Under the pieces are notes generated by a model. The model worked only from the letters and a program-made list of their open reading frames with translations, was not told the origin of the DNA and searched no databases. A stretch of DNA of 64,000 nucleotides from Azotimanducus sp965220185 (GTDB taxonomy: Bacteria; Pseudomonadota; Gammaproteobacteria; Pseudomonadales; Azotimanducaceae): positions 620,001 through 684,000 of the forward strand of contig OZ244807.1 of NCBI GenBank assembly GCA_965220185.1. Direction: 5' to 3'. Below, piece after piece: positions 46,520-54,540 of the stretch (positions are counted from its first letter, which is position 1; each line of letters starts with the position of its first letter). The position numbers were made by a program, and so were the translations under genes.

Positions 46520-47793
46520 CCGAGGGCACCGTCCTGTTGCGCACACAGCGTGTGCAACGCAGCGGTTCCGGCGGCGCGCAACTGCGCGATGACGGCCTCG
46601 TCGGCGCATCTGTCGGCGTTTGATTCAAGTCCGCGCCAGCTCGCGTTTTGCAGCCGTTCGGTGAAGCGCTTCGATGTTGAGTCAATGAGCGCTCGCCGAT
46701 CTGGGTCGTCCGCTGGGCGATCAAGCAAAAGGAGGCGCGACGCGAGCAGGCCAAGGGGGTCTTCGCGCGTTGCAAGTTCTTCGAGACTCACTTGCGGCAG
46801 AAGCTCGGCTTCGATGTGCTCAACAAAATAGTGCCTGTCCCCGATGGGGAAATGCGCGCCCTTTCTGCAATTGGCTATTGCGCCTTCATGCGCCGGCTGG
46901 CCGAAAAACTTAACTCTCAATCCGACGGCTTTCGGCGCGGGGCCGTGCGCGAACAAGACATGATCGAGCTGTTCGGCCTTGGCAATGAGGACTTGCTCAA
47001 GTTCGCCCGCGTCTTCAAGCGCATTCAGGTCGACGCGCAGCGCCTCCCATCTGAGCGCCGCGATCGGCAACTGGCGAACTTCGCGAATGCGCCCTTCGCC
47101 GATGTCGATCAGCCACGGCCCATGGGCGCCTGGTTCGCCCGGGTCCATGCCAGTCAGACAGCCGAGATAGCCAATGAGGTTGTCGGCGGTCAACTCGTGC
47201 GGTGCGTGAATATGACCGAGCAGCCAGCCATCGAGCCCGGATTGTGTCAGTTCGGCGCGCGTAACCGGTGCGTAGTCGCTCTTCGTTTGTCCGAGGTCGC
47301 AGTGCAGCAGGCCAAGTTCGATGCCAGCGCCTCGATCAAATCGCACGCCGGACAAAGGGGATGCGTTGACGGTGCGCTTCGGGAACGACCAGCCTTGGAT
47401 TTGCACCTGTGAAGTGCCGTCCTCCAAGCTGTGGGATTGCCACACGCCGCCTTCGCCGAGCAGCGTGAAGCCCGACTCTCCGCCAAGCGTTTTTGCAAGC
47501 CGGGGCAGCACCTCAACATCGTGGTTGCCGGCAACGGCGACGACTTCAATACCTTCAGCGGTCAGTTTCTCAATGCCGGTTTTGAGTTCGCGAAAGCCCT
47601 CGAAGAAGTCTTTTTCGCTTTCTACAACATCGCCAGCGAGCAAAACCGCGCGAACCTGTTCGTGGATGGCAAGGTCAACTGCGCTGCGCCATGCGGCGGC
47701 GGGTCCGAGTTCGACGGAATCCAAGGCAAAGCCCTCGGGAATGCGCGTCGGCAAGCGACCCAAATGAATGTCGCCGACCGCGAGCAGCTTCAT
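46516..47793 (-). CDS. SbcD/YhaO-type metallophosphoesterase exonuclease
   Basis: The product has 425 residues. The Mre11/SbcD phosphoesterase motifs are in order: LLAVGDIHLGR, AVLLAGDVV, AVAGNHDVE, LLHCDLGQ and WLLGHIHAPHEL. They bind two metal ions and cut DNA ends together with an SMC-like partner. The C-terminal half (about 230-425) would contact the partner. It overlaps the kinase gene before it and the ATPase gene after it by four bases each, so all three are translationally coupled. Confidence 0.85.
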   Translation of the reverse strand: MKLLAVGDIHLGRLPTRIPEGFALDSVELGPAAAWRSAVDLAIHEQVRAVLLAGDVVESEKDFFEGFRELKTGIEKLTAEGIEVVAVAGNHDVEVLPRLAKTLGGESGFTLLGEGGVWQSHSLEDGTSQVQIQGWSFPKRTVNASPLSGVRFDRGAGIELGLLHCDLGQTKSDYAPVTRAELTQSGLDGWLLGHIHAPHELTADNLIGYLGCLTGMDPGEPGAHGPWLIDIGEGRIREVRQLPIAALRWEALRVDLNALEDAGELEQVLIAKAEQLDHVLFAHGPAPKAVGLRVKFFGQPAHEGAIANCRKGAHFPIGDRHYFVEHIEAELLPQVSLEELATREDPLGLLASRLLLLDRPADDPDRRALIDSTSKRFTERLQNASWRGLESNADRCADEAVIAQLRAAGTAALHTLCAQQDGALG

Positions 47794-48818
47794 AGAAGGT
47801 CGAACGCGCCCATTTCATCGAGCGATGCGAAGCTGCCGCCAAGCAAGGTGCGAGCAAGTGCTTGCCCGCGATCATTGCCAAGGTCAAGCGTACCAGCGAT
47901 GATGACCGCGTAGTTCAAAAGGTAGAGGGTGGCGACCTTGTATCTTCGCTCAAAGGTCTCGTGCGGGTAGTCGATGCCGTGGGCGCGAAGTTCTCGGTAG
48001 TACAGTCCCCTGAGGTCGTGTTCGAGGACTGTGTCGAGCGGCACGCTCTGCGTCAGGAAGTAGGCGAGGTCCTGCTCAGGGGCGGAGGTGCACACCGACT
48101 GCCAATCGACAAGCGCAATCTCGTCCCCGCAGAAGAACACATTGTCGAGGCGCACATCGGCATGGGCGAGGCTGACGGGCGGCGAGCATAGTTCGTTCAG
48201 GAGCCACGGCGTGGCGGATGCCATCTTGTCGCCAGCACGCAGAGCGGCGTCGGGAATGATCTCGCGAAACGAATCGACGACGGCAGGCCATCCCATCTTG
48301 AACCCGGCGATCATGCCATCGCGCTGCGCGGCGTTGTTATGTGAGACGAGGTTCAGGTGATGCGGCTGCCAAGCGCTCGCGTGAAGACGCGCGATACCAG
48401 AGATGATTTGACGCGCTTGGTCGAGCGTGCAGCCCTTCACCTGATCGCCGAGCTCAAAGTCACGCAAGTCCTCCATGAGCAACACGAAGTCTTGCGTAGC
48501 GTCGTCAAAGTCCGCGAAGTAGCACTTGGGCGTGCGGATGCTGACCTGGCTCGCGATCGTTTGATAGAAGCGCACCTCGCGCCGGTACATATCGTAGGTG
48601 TGGGCGACGGCGCGGTTGGCTTCGGACGGTGAGGGGAACTTGGCGACGATCGACGGGAATGGTTGCCGTCCGTCAAGCTGAATTCGCACGACTTGCCCGA
48701 TGATGCCAGCGCCTTCGGCGAAGGGTTGGACGTTGAAATCGTGGATCTCGCAGCGAAGCGTTTCGGAGAGCCATGAGGCTGTGAGGTCAGGAGGTTGTGC
48801 GGGGAAGTGGGTTGGCAT
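47790..48818 (-). CDS. APH/ecdysteroid-kinase-like phosphotransferase
   Basis: This 342-residue protein has a kinase-like fold: Lys in PSIVAKFPSPS, hinge region VLLMEDL, the catalytic loop LAHADVRLDNVFF (H-x-D-x-x-x-x-N) and the metal motif ALVDWQ. It resembles EcKinase/DUF1679-type phosphotransferases acting on small alcohols. I chose ATG 48818, where homology begins; the frame is open to 48863. Its coupling to the nuclease-ATPase genes is unusual. Confidence 0.8.
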   Translation of the reverse strand: MPTHFPAQPPDLTASWLSETLRCEIHDFNVQPFAEGAGIIGQVVRIQLDGRQPFPSIVAKFPSPSEANRAVAHTYDMYRREVRFYQTIASQVSIRTPKCYFADFDDATQDFVLLMEDLRDFELGDQVKGCTLDQARQIISGIARLHASAWQPHHLNLVSHNNAAQRDGMIAGFKMGWPAVVDSFREIIPDAALRAGDKMASATPWLLNELCSPPVSLAHADVRLDNVFFCGDEIALVDWQSVCTSAPEQDLAYFLTQSVPLDTVLEHDLRGLYYRELRAHGIDYPHETFERRYKVATLYLLNYAVIIAGTLDLGNDRGQALARTLLGGSFASLDEMGAFDLL

Positions 48819-48924
48819 GGTCAAGGCTATGGATGCTAAGCGGTCGAGGAAAGCTATTCCCAAGCACTTCCAGGTTTCGTTGGACGGACGATGCGCTCAT
48901 TCGATTTATCCACAACCAGTTTGC

Positions 48925-49068
48925 TCAAAACCCGTGCCCTTCATGGACGCTGCCGATTAGTTCTGTAATCGATGCGCACTTCAACCGCAAGCGCCGTTCT
49001 CGAATGCGACGCGCGGCGGACCTAGCGCGATCCCGACTGTGCTTTTCAATCGGTACGAGTCGGGCAAC
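48925..49068 (-). pseudogene. C-terminal fragment of a second Phd/YefM antitoxin
   Basis: In the frame ending at TGA 48925-48927 the codons from 49068 read VARLVPIEKHSRDRARSAAR, then KCASITELIGSVHEGHGF. This closely matches residues from VARLVP to the C-terminus of the intact Phd at 49826-50071. The N-terminal half is missing and the fragment is fused, out of frame, to the truncated vapC gene. Confidence 0.75.
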
Positions 49069-49283
49069 GACTCAATGAACCCCAACGCCTCCCCTATCTT
49101 CAAAGGCGGCGTAAACGCGCCCCTATGCGTGACGACGCGCAGGAATTCGGCGACGCAAAATATTGGCAGTGCCCATTGGCGTCCGCTTTGTGAGATGTCA
49201 CCTAACTCCTGGAAAGCTGCCTTATGAAGGTGTGTTTCCGCTCGGTGGGCGTAGACGAGAATATTTGTGTCAATCGCGGTCAT
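48981..49283 (-). pseudogene. VapC-type PIN toxin, 3' half replaced
   Basis: The first about 73 residues are a PIN domain start: TAIDTNILVYAHRAE with the first catalytic Asp, and IFCVAEFLRVVT with the conserved Glu. Normal PIN toxins have about 130-140 residues and two more acidic residues. Here homology stops near 49070 and the remaining codons run through an antitoxin fragment in the wrong frame. It overlaps vapB by four bases. Probably non-functional. Confidence 0.75.
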
Positions 49284-49516
49284 GCCCTATCGAAGAACTC
49301 ATACAGTTCCTCTCGATCCGATACATCGAGGGCAGGCGGGCGTGTGCCAAGCGCCACGGGCGGATCGAATTTGTACTTTCGCGCGCTCCCTTGGTCAGGC
49401 ATGAGTTGCGAGCGCAAAGCAGCTTCCACGAAGGCCGTCAGCGTTGTGCCTGTCACCTGTGCACGCAGCTTCGCCTGCCGCAAGACTTCATCGTTGAGGT
49501 TAAGCGTCGTCTTCAT
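49280..49516 (-). CDS. VapB-type ribbon-helix-helix antitoxin
   Basis: This 78-residue protein begins KTTLNLNDEVLRQAKLRAQV, a DUF2191-type ribbon-helix-helix (residues 2-40), followed by an acidic tail (VSDREELYEFFDRA) that would wrap the PIN toxin. It precedes the broken vapC with an ATGA overlap. A 17-bp palindrome 33 bases upstream is a likely operator. The antitoxin itself looks intact. Confidence 0.82.
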   Translation of the reverse strand: MKTTLNLNDEVLRQAKLRAQVTGTTLTAFVEAALRSQLMPDQGSARKYKFDPPVALGTRPPALDVSDREELYEFFDRA

Positions 49517-49548
49517 AGGCTTGATCCTCGGTCTAAGAACGGGTTTCT

Positions 49549-49565
49549 ATATGGTAATACCATAT
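49549..49565. promoter_or_regulatory. Palindromic operator upstream of vapB
   Basis: ATATGGTAATACCATAT is a perfect 17-bp palindrome around a central A. Ribbon-helix-helix antitoxins repress their own promoter from such sites. In the rest of the 309 bases between vapB and phd I see nothing further. Confidence 0.55.
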
Positions 49566-49825
49566 CAAAATGACCATGCATACTGCAGATTAAGTTGGCA
49601 AGGAGTATACGCGGTAGCAGAAATTCCCAACTCAATCGTGCGATCGACGCCATGATCGGAGAAGAATTCCTGAAGGTTCTCGATTGTCATCCCGACGGTC
49701 TTGGCTGCAGGTCGAACAAAGATATGCCTCGCTCTTTTCTCAAAGCCCTGAGCCTATTTGCAATCGTTGGCGCCGTCATAAAACTTCGCTTTACCAGTGA
49801 TCTTGAGTTTGTTGAATCCAGGCGC

Positions 49826-50071
49826 TCAAAACCGTTGGCCTTTATGGATACTATCGATCAGCGCCGCTATCGACGCGCACTTGATTCGCGAGCGCCCTTC
49901 CCGAATACGACGAGCAGCGGGCCGGGCACGATTCCGACTGTCCTTCTCCATCGGTACGAGCCGGGCAACTGCGTGTCCATGTCGAGTGATGGTGAGGCTC
50001 TCACCTCTTACCACTCGGTTTAGCAGTCGAGGCAGATACGTTCTCACCTCACAGGATCTGATATTTTCCAC
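49826..50071 (-). CDS. Orphan Phd/YefM-type antitoxin
   Basis: This 81-residue protein has the Phd N-terminal DNA-binding fold (EVRTYLPRLLNRVVRGESLT, ITRHGHAVARLVP) and a basic then variable C-terminus. It starts with GTG at 50071. No toxin gene follows it; the sequence downstream shows no PIN or Doc-like frame. A fragment of a close paralogue lies at 48925-49068. Confidence 0.78.
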   Translation of the reverse strand: MENIRSCEVRTYLPRLLNRVVRGESLTITRHGHAVARLVPMEKDSRNRARPAARRIREGRSRIKCASIAALIDSIHKGQRF

Positions 50072-50280
50072 ATGCGTTCGTTTTCGGCCAGTATGGTTTG
50101 GCTAGTGCAAATGGAATTGGCGAAAGGGACAACAAGGACGACAACGCAGCCAACCTTTACTGCCAGTTCTGATGCCTTCAAGAAATCCGCTGCCTCTCGG
50201 TCGTTCGGCATCGTTGAATAGTTAATGAGGAAGTTCGCCGAATGGTCGTCCACCTCAAAATATCCGCGGACTTGGCGCAA
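50044..50280 (-). CDS. Unrecognised small ORF, possibly a gene fragment
   Basis: An open frame of 78 codons starting TTG contains FEVDDHSANFLINYSTMPND and ASELAVKVGCVVVLVVPFAN. It looks protein-like (hydrophobic strand, charged helix), but I recognise no family. It overlaps the orphan phd start by 28 bases in another frame. It may be the 3' part of a lost upstream gene. Confidence 0.3.
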   Translation of the reverse strand: MRQVRGYFEVDDHSANFLINYSTMPNDREAADFLKASELAVKVGCVVVLVVPFANSICTSQTILAENERMWKISDPVR

Positions 50281-50381
50281 TAGGCTGTAATGAAGTAAGT
50301 GAAGTTACAAAAGAGTGACGATCCCATTCTAGGTACTGAAGTGCGATAGAATGCTGCTTTCTAAGCCTTGTGTCCCGTGCC

Positions 50382-51101
50382 ATGATGAAGCTGCGCCTGC
50401 CAGTGGTGTTCGCTGCTATGCTCGTCCTCACAGGATGTGCTGTGAACCCTTCTCTTGTATACCATTCCTCTGATGCTCTGTTTCCACCCATGGAGCCATC
50501 GATTGTGGTTCTCCCTGCAGATGTCATTGTGTCTCGCATGACTGCAGGCGGGGACCTTGAAGCTCGTTTAGATTGGTCGGAGAGCGTGTCTGCCGCCCTG
50601 CAAGACGCGATGAAAGAACACCTGTACAGTCGAGGAATTCGCTTTCGAGAGTATGGTGATGTCTTACGAGATCAAGACGTGAATGCTATACGAAGCATCA
50701 ATGTCCTTCTTGATGCCATCGAACTCTCTCAACTCAAGACCGCTGGTCTTTCTGCACGAGGCACGACATCCATGGGTGGTGATCGCGACTACGTGCTTGG
50801 AGAAACTGAGCGTAGTGGATTTAAGGAATTTGACACCGACTATGCCCTACTTGTTGTGCTTAGAGCCAACCGGGCCTCGGGAGGGCGCATTGCAACTGCA
50901 GTGCTTGCTAGCATGGCAGGCGTTGCAATCGAAACAAGTTCAATGCAGTTTCGCAGTGCACTTATTGATTTACGAAACGGACATGTGAAGTGGGCAAACT
51001 TTGACGACAGCGCACTACAGGATGTTGGAGACCTTCTCGAAGCAAGCGATTCGAAATGGAACAGAGCAATCGCACATCTCCTGAGCGATTTTCCCCTTTA
51101 G
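50382..51101 (+). CDS. Predicted lipoprotein of unknown function
   Basis: The product has about 239 residues with a lipoprotein leader ending VLTGC (Cys about 20). The mature part has a strand-rich domain with PSIVVLPADVIVSRMTAGGD and a terminal segment LIDLRNGHVKWANFDD resembling envelope stress or GNA1162-type proteins, but I cannot assign a family. ATG 50382 or 50385 can start it. It precedes the M48 protease gene in the same direction. Confidence 0.65.
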   Translation: MMKLRLPVVFAAMLVLTGCAVNPSLVYHSSDALFPPMEPSIVVLPADVIVSRMTAGGDLEARLDWSESVSAALQDAMKEHLYSRGIRFREYGDVLRDQDVNAIRSINVLLDAIELSQLKTAGLSARGTTSMGGDRDYVLGETERSGFKEFDTDYALLVVLRANRASGGRIATAVLASMAGVAIETSSMQFRSALIDLRNGHVKWANFDDSALQDVGDLLEASDSKWNRAIAHLLSDFPL

Positions 51102-51283
51102 GTCGATGTGAATACCTGTGACCACAATCAAGTGAACGAAAGCAAGGGGTTGATTCGTAGTGAAATTGACTGGTACGCTTGAATTAGTGGTAGCGCTCAT
51201 CATCGCTTGGCCGCTCACTCAGTAGCTTCGCCGAGTTTTCAAACCTTCCTCCGGAACTTGAGGAAGATGAAGCTGGGTTATGG

Positions 51284-52423
51284 ATGCTTGTTGAAAGACA
51301 CGAGCAGGAACTGAGAACCTCGAGTCGCATAATCGAGGATCAAAGCCTTTCTGCATACTTGCGTGAATTAACTTGTCGGACAGTCGGTGAACTGTGCGAA
51401 CGTGTTCGAGTGTACGCTATTCGGGCACCGGGCCTGAACGCATTTATGATGCCTAATGGCGCTATGTTCGTGCAATCTGGTTTGTTGTTGCGCATCGAAG
51501 ATGACGCTGAGTTGGCCGCCGTATTAGCGCATGAAGTTTCCCATTTCCAGAGGCGACACTCTATTGAGAGTCTGAGACGCTGGCGAAAGACATCATCAAC
51601 CTTTGCTGTACTCGGAACCCTAGTCGCGGCTGCGGGTACAGTAGCTGCGGCTTCGTCGGATGTCTACGAAGATGCGGCAAGGGCCAGAAACATGACAGAG
51701 ACAGCCTTGCTCATGCTTCAAACCGCGGGCATCATTGCGACGTTTCAGCTAGCAGCATATGACCGAGAACAAGAAAAACAGGCAGACCTTGATAGCATCG
51801 AGTTGATGCGGCAGCACAATATGGATGTGAGAGGAGCTCCAAGGCTCTGGCAAAAAGTCATTCGGGAGCAGTCAGCCGGGGGAAGCCAGTCAGGATTCAG
51901 TCTACTGGCAACTCATCCGGCAACTCAGGAGCGCCTTGCTTATCTCAGCGAAATAGAATCTTCAATGAACGTCTCAAAGTCTATGAGCGATCCCAGTTCA
52001 GCCATTGCAAGCACAGGTGCTCGAGAGATCGTAGATCAATATCGCGAGCAGTGGCTACTCGATGAACTGGCCGTGCAGCATCCCAGTCAGTTTTCGGCGA
52101 TTGCTGCTACACAAGCACAGATGGGTCTTGATCCTGCATTGAGCCTGTACTTATCAGCCAAGTCTTGGATCGCTCACGCTAACAAAGTTCGACGCAGCAA
52201 ACGCAAGAGAGCGCAAGCGTTGCAAGAGGCGATCGCGGCGTTTGAGGCGGGTGACAGGATTGAGGGAGGAATGCAGGCGGAGGCTTATCGTGATTGGGGG
52301 AAAGTCGATACGGAACTCGACAACCCAAAGAGTGCCAGAGAAAAGTTCGAAAGGTACTTGAACAAGACACCAGACGTGTGGGATGCGGAATTCATTCGAC
52401 GGCAGATAGGAAATCTTGAGTAG
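51284..52423 (+). CDS. M48-family metalloprotease, 5' end frameshifted
   Basis: From ATG 51284 there are 379 residues. The zinc motif HEVSH (H-E-x-x-H) lies in LAHEVSHFQRRHS near residue 85, with a third ligand likely in EKQADLDSIELM. A C-terminal helical repeat-like region follows. Homologous-looking sequence continues upstream in frame (SSFAEFSNLPPELEEDEAG) without a start, and one frame over a GTG at 51160 encodes a signal-peptide-like stretch (TLELVVALIIAWPLTQ) ending at TAG 51223. The gene probably had its leader there and suffered a +1 shift near 51220. BepA/LoiP-like envelope protein quality control is the family role. Confidence 0.75.
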   Translation: MLVERHEQELRTSSRIIEDQSLSAYLRELTCRTVGELCERVRVYAIRAPGLNAFMMPNGAMFVQSGLLLRIEDDAELAAVLAHEVSHFQRRHSIESLRRWRKTSSTFAVLGTLVAAAGTVAAASSDVYEDAARARNMTETALLMLQTAGIIATFQLAAYDREQEKQADLDSIELMRQHNMDVRGAPRLWQKVIREQSAGGSQSGFSLLATHPATQERLAYLSEIESSMNVSKSMSDPSSAIASTGAREIVDQYREQWLLDELAVQHPSQFSAIAATQAQMGLDPALSLYLSAKSWIAHANKVRRSKRKRAQALQEAIAAFEAGDRIEGGMQAEAYRDWGKVDTELDNPKSAREKFERYLNKTPDVWDAEFIRRQIGNLE

Positions 52424-52503
52424 CAAGTCCTGAAACTTTCTCGGCGGGGGAGCAAGTTCTCCATCGCTGTTGGCGATCGTCTCCGCGAGCAGCGACTGCA
52501 ATT

Positions 52504-52523
52504 TGGTAACGCATCTGTTACCA
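52504..52523. promoter_or_regulatory. Inverted-repeat operator before the HigBA-like pair
   Basis: TGGTAAC-GCATCT-GTTACCA lies seven bases before the toxin start, the expected place for autorepression by the HTH antitoxin. Confidence 0.55.
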
Positions 52524-52530
52524 TGCGGCA

Positions 52531-52860
52531 ATGATCGAGATTAAGGAGTTCGTTGATGCCCAAGGCACAAGTCCTTTCGGTCGTTGGTTCAGCCTTCTTG
52601 ATCCTCAAGCAGCCGCGCGCGTGGCGACCGCGCTGTACCGGGTGGAGATGGGAAACTTGTCCAATACGAAGGGTGTCGGCAACGGTGTGCTTGAGTATCG
52701 CATCGACTTCGGCCCAGGCTACCGAATCTACTTTGGACGAGAAGGCACAGCGTTGGTCGTTCTGCTGGGCGGCGGAACGAAAGTGCGCCAGCAGCGCGAC
52801 ATTGACGTAGCCGTGAGGTTGTGGCGTGAATACAAGAGAAGGAAGCGGCAGGAGGACTGA
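52531..52860 (+). CDS. RelE/ParE-superfamily toxin (HigB-like, TIGR02683 type)
   Basis: This 109-residue protein has the family pattern: FGRWFSLLDPQAAARVATAL, MGNLSNTKGVGNGVLEYRID, FGPGYRIYFGREG and LLGGGTKVRQQRDI. Such toxins cut mRNA at the ribosome or act otherwise on growth. It is followed five bases later by an antitoxin gene, the toxin-first order typical of higBA. It appears intact. Confidence 0.85.
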   Translation: MIEIKEFVDAQGTSPFGRWFSLLDPQAAARVATALYRVEMGNLSNTKGVGNGVLEYRIDFGPGYRIYFGREGTALVVLLGGGTKVRQQRDIDVAVRLWREYKRRKRQED

Positions 52861-52864
52861 GACC

Positions 52865-53182
52865 ATGCTATTGACGCGCAATTTCAGAACGATAATTCGG
52901 CGGCGGATCGAGTGTGATCCAGGCTTCCGAGAGGCGCTGCTTGCAGAAGGGGTCCAGTGTCTACTCGCTGGCGAAATCGATGTTGGCAAATCTATGTTGC
53001 GAGACTACGTGAATGCGACCATCGGATTTCAAGAACTTGGCGGATTGACCATGAAATCTCCCAAGAGCCTGATGCGTATGCTCAGTCCAAACGGCAACCC
53101 GCAGGCGCGCAATCTCTTCGAGATCATTGGAGTCCTTCAGGCGCAAGAAGGACTAAGCCTGAAAGTGCAGGCCGTTCGATGA
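52865..53182 (+). CDS. HTH antitoxin partner (HigA-like, TIGR02684 type)
   Basis: This 105-residue protein has a degenerate helix-turn-helix (VNATIGFQELGGLTMKSPKS, LMRMLSPNGNPQARNLFEII) typical of the antidote of this module. ATG 52865 has GGAGGA nine bases upstream; an upstream in-frame start at 52826 lies inside the toxin gene. It would neutralise the toxin and repress the operon through the upstream inverted repeat. Confidence 0.82.
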   Translation: MLLTRNFRTIIRRRIECDPGFREALLAEGVQCLLAGEIDVGKSMLRDYVNATIGFQELGGLTMKSPKSLMRMLSPNGNPQARNLFEIIGVLQAQEGLSLKVQAVR

Positions 53183-53315
53183 ATGGCGGAAAGACCAGAA
53201 TCCTTCACAGAACAAGCTTCGTTGACCCGGATGTACCTCAAACAAAGACTATTGCAATTTGAACCATTGCTCCGACTGCCCGGACAGCGTCAACAGGCAC
53301 AGCGTCAACAGGCCC

Positions 53316-54092
53316 CTAATACGGCGCCGTCCCCCCGTCCACGCTCAACGTGCCGCCGGTAATGCCGGCACCAGCTTCGGACGCAAGCAGCACGGCCACC
53401 GCAGCGACTTCCTCGGCCGTGTTCGGTCGCTTGATGGCCGATTCCTGCGCGAATAGATCGACCATTTCGTCAAAGGTCATGCCCATGGCCTCGGCAGTGC
53501 GCGGTCCGTTGTCGCGGATGATGTCGGTGATGACGAGGCCCGGGCAGATGGCATTGACCGTCACGCTCGACGTTGACACTTCCTTGGCCATGGACTTCGT
53601 GAAGCCATTGACGGCGTGCTTGGCGGCCGAATAGGCGGTCAGCACCGGCTTGCCGAGCTTGCCTTCGGTCGAGGAGATATTGATGATGCGTCCCCAGCCA
53701 CGCTCAATCATGGGTTTGACGGCGCGGCGGCTCGCCCAGAACGTCGAGTAGAGATTCCACTTCATCACGAGGTCCCACGCATCGTCTGGCAAATCAGCGA
53801 CAGGCTGCAGTTCACCGGCGCCGCCTGCATTATTCACGAGAATATCGACTTTGCCGAAGCGTTCCACGCTGCCATCCACGAAGCGTTCAACATCGCTTTG
53901 CAAGGTCGCGTCACCGGCGATAAATGCGCAGCGGTCGCCTGCATCGATTTCACGGAGCACTCGCGTAGCCTTGTCTTGATTGCGCGCCATGAGCGTGACG
54001 CTCGCGCCTTCGGCGAGAAATGCCTCGGCAATTGCCCGTCCGATACCTGCGGTGCCGCCAGTGATGGCTGCGACTTTGTTCTCAAGTTTCAC
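53316..54092 (-). CDS. Short-chain dehydrogenase/reductase
   Basis: This 258-residue classical SDR has the NAD(P)-binding TGGTAGIG near the N-terminus, NNAGG after the fourth strand, the catalytic Ser region INISSTEGK, YSAAK (Y-x-x-x-K) and a C-terminal GGTLSVDGG. FabG-like enzymes reduce ketones or oxidise alcohols; the substrate is unknown. It sits between the HigBA-like pair and the broken RM operon. Confidence 0.9.
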   Translation of the reverse strand: MKLENKVAAITGGTAGIGRAIAEAFLAEGASVTLMARNQDKATRVLREIDAGDRCAFIAGDATLQSDVERFVDGSVERFGKVDILVNNAGGAGELQPVADLPDDAWDLVMKWNLYSTFWASRRAVKPMIERGWGRIINISSTEGKLGKPVLTAYSAAKHAVNGFTKSMAKEVSTSSVTVNAICPGLVITDIIRDNGPRTAEAMGMTFDEMVDLFAQESAIKRPNTAEEVAAVAVLLASEAGAGITGGTLSVDGGTAPY

Positions 54093-54190
54093 GCTTTGAT
54101 CTCAGGGAGCGCCGACTTTGACAACCGCGATGATGCGCTATCTCGAATGACGGTATCGTGTGGCATCAGGTCCTTCTTGAATTGTTTGGT

Positions 54191-54221
54191 TAGGGAAACT
54201 CTGTTATTCAGAGTTTCCCTA
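54191..54221. repeat. Perfect 13-bp-stem hairpin at the R-gene truncation point
   Basis: TAGGGAAACTCTG and its exact complement are separated by five bases (TTATT). There is no T-run in either direction, so it is not a standard terminator. It may be two transposon ends joined after internal deletion. Confidence 0.6.
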
Positions 54222-54540
54222 AGCTTCGATGCTCCGTTTCTAGCACCTGCTCATCGAACGTCAGGAGTCGTCTCGGACAGATTGCCCACAGCGCACCTTT
54301 TGCGACCTGTTCCACAGAGCACACTCCGCAGGGAAAATGCCCATCAGCCTGTTGGCTCACGCTATAGGTGTACAAGGGCGCAAGTTGTTCGTCAGTTGAT
54401 CGAATGCGCGCCATGTCTCGGTTTCCACCACCATCGCAAAGCTTTTTGGAGAAAGGGCAGATCGCGTCAAGCGACTTCCCGGACATCTGCCCCTTTTTCG
54501 TTAGGCGTTGCCCGTACAGTTCCCCGACTAGGGTAGACAC
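54208..54540 (-). pseudogene. Truncated restriction endonuclease-like gene beside the methyltransferase
   Basis: This 110-residue frame starts inside the end of the cytosine methyltransferase gene, as in many type II M-R operons. It carries Cys-rich motifs, ICPFSKKLCDGGGNRDMAR, PCGVCSVE and WAICPRRLLTF, which remind me of NotI-like endonucleases (assignment uncertain). Such enzymes have several hundred residues; here the frame ends soon after CPRRLL at a hairpin, so most of the protein is missing. Confidence 0.45.

Noticed and set aside
43109..47793. Calling the nuclease-ATPase pair SbcCD, Gabija or another named defence system
   Set aside because: Membrane segments in the coiled coil and motif order fit YhaN/YhaO better, and no UvrD-like helicase is present.
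53284..53313. Tandem copies of ACAGCGTCAACAGGC
   Set aside because: Only two units of a 15-base repeat between genes; noted but too small to interpret.
54191..54221. Hairpin as a rho-independent terminator for the SDR or RM genes
   Set aside because: Stem is strong but no T-run follows in either direction.
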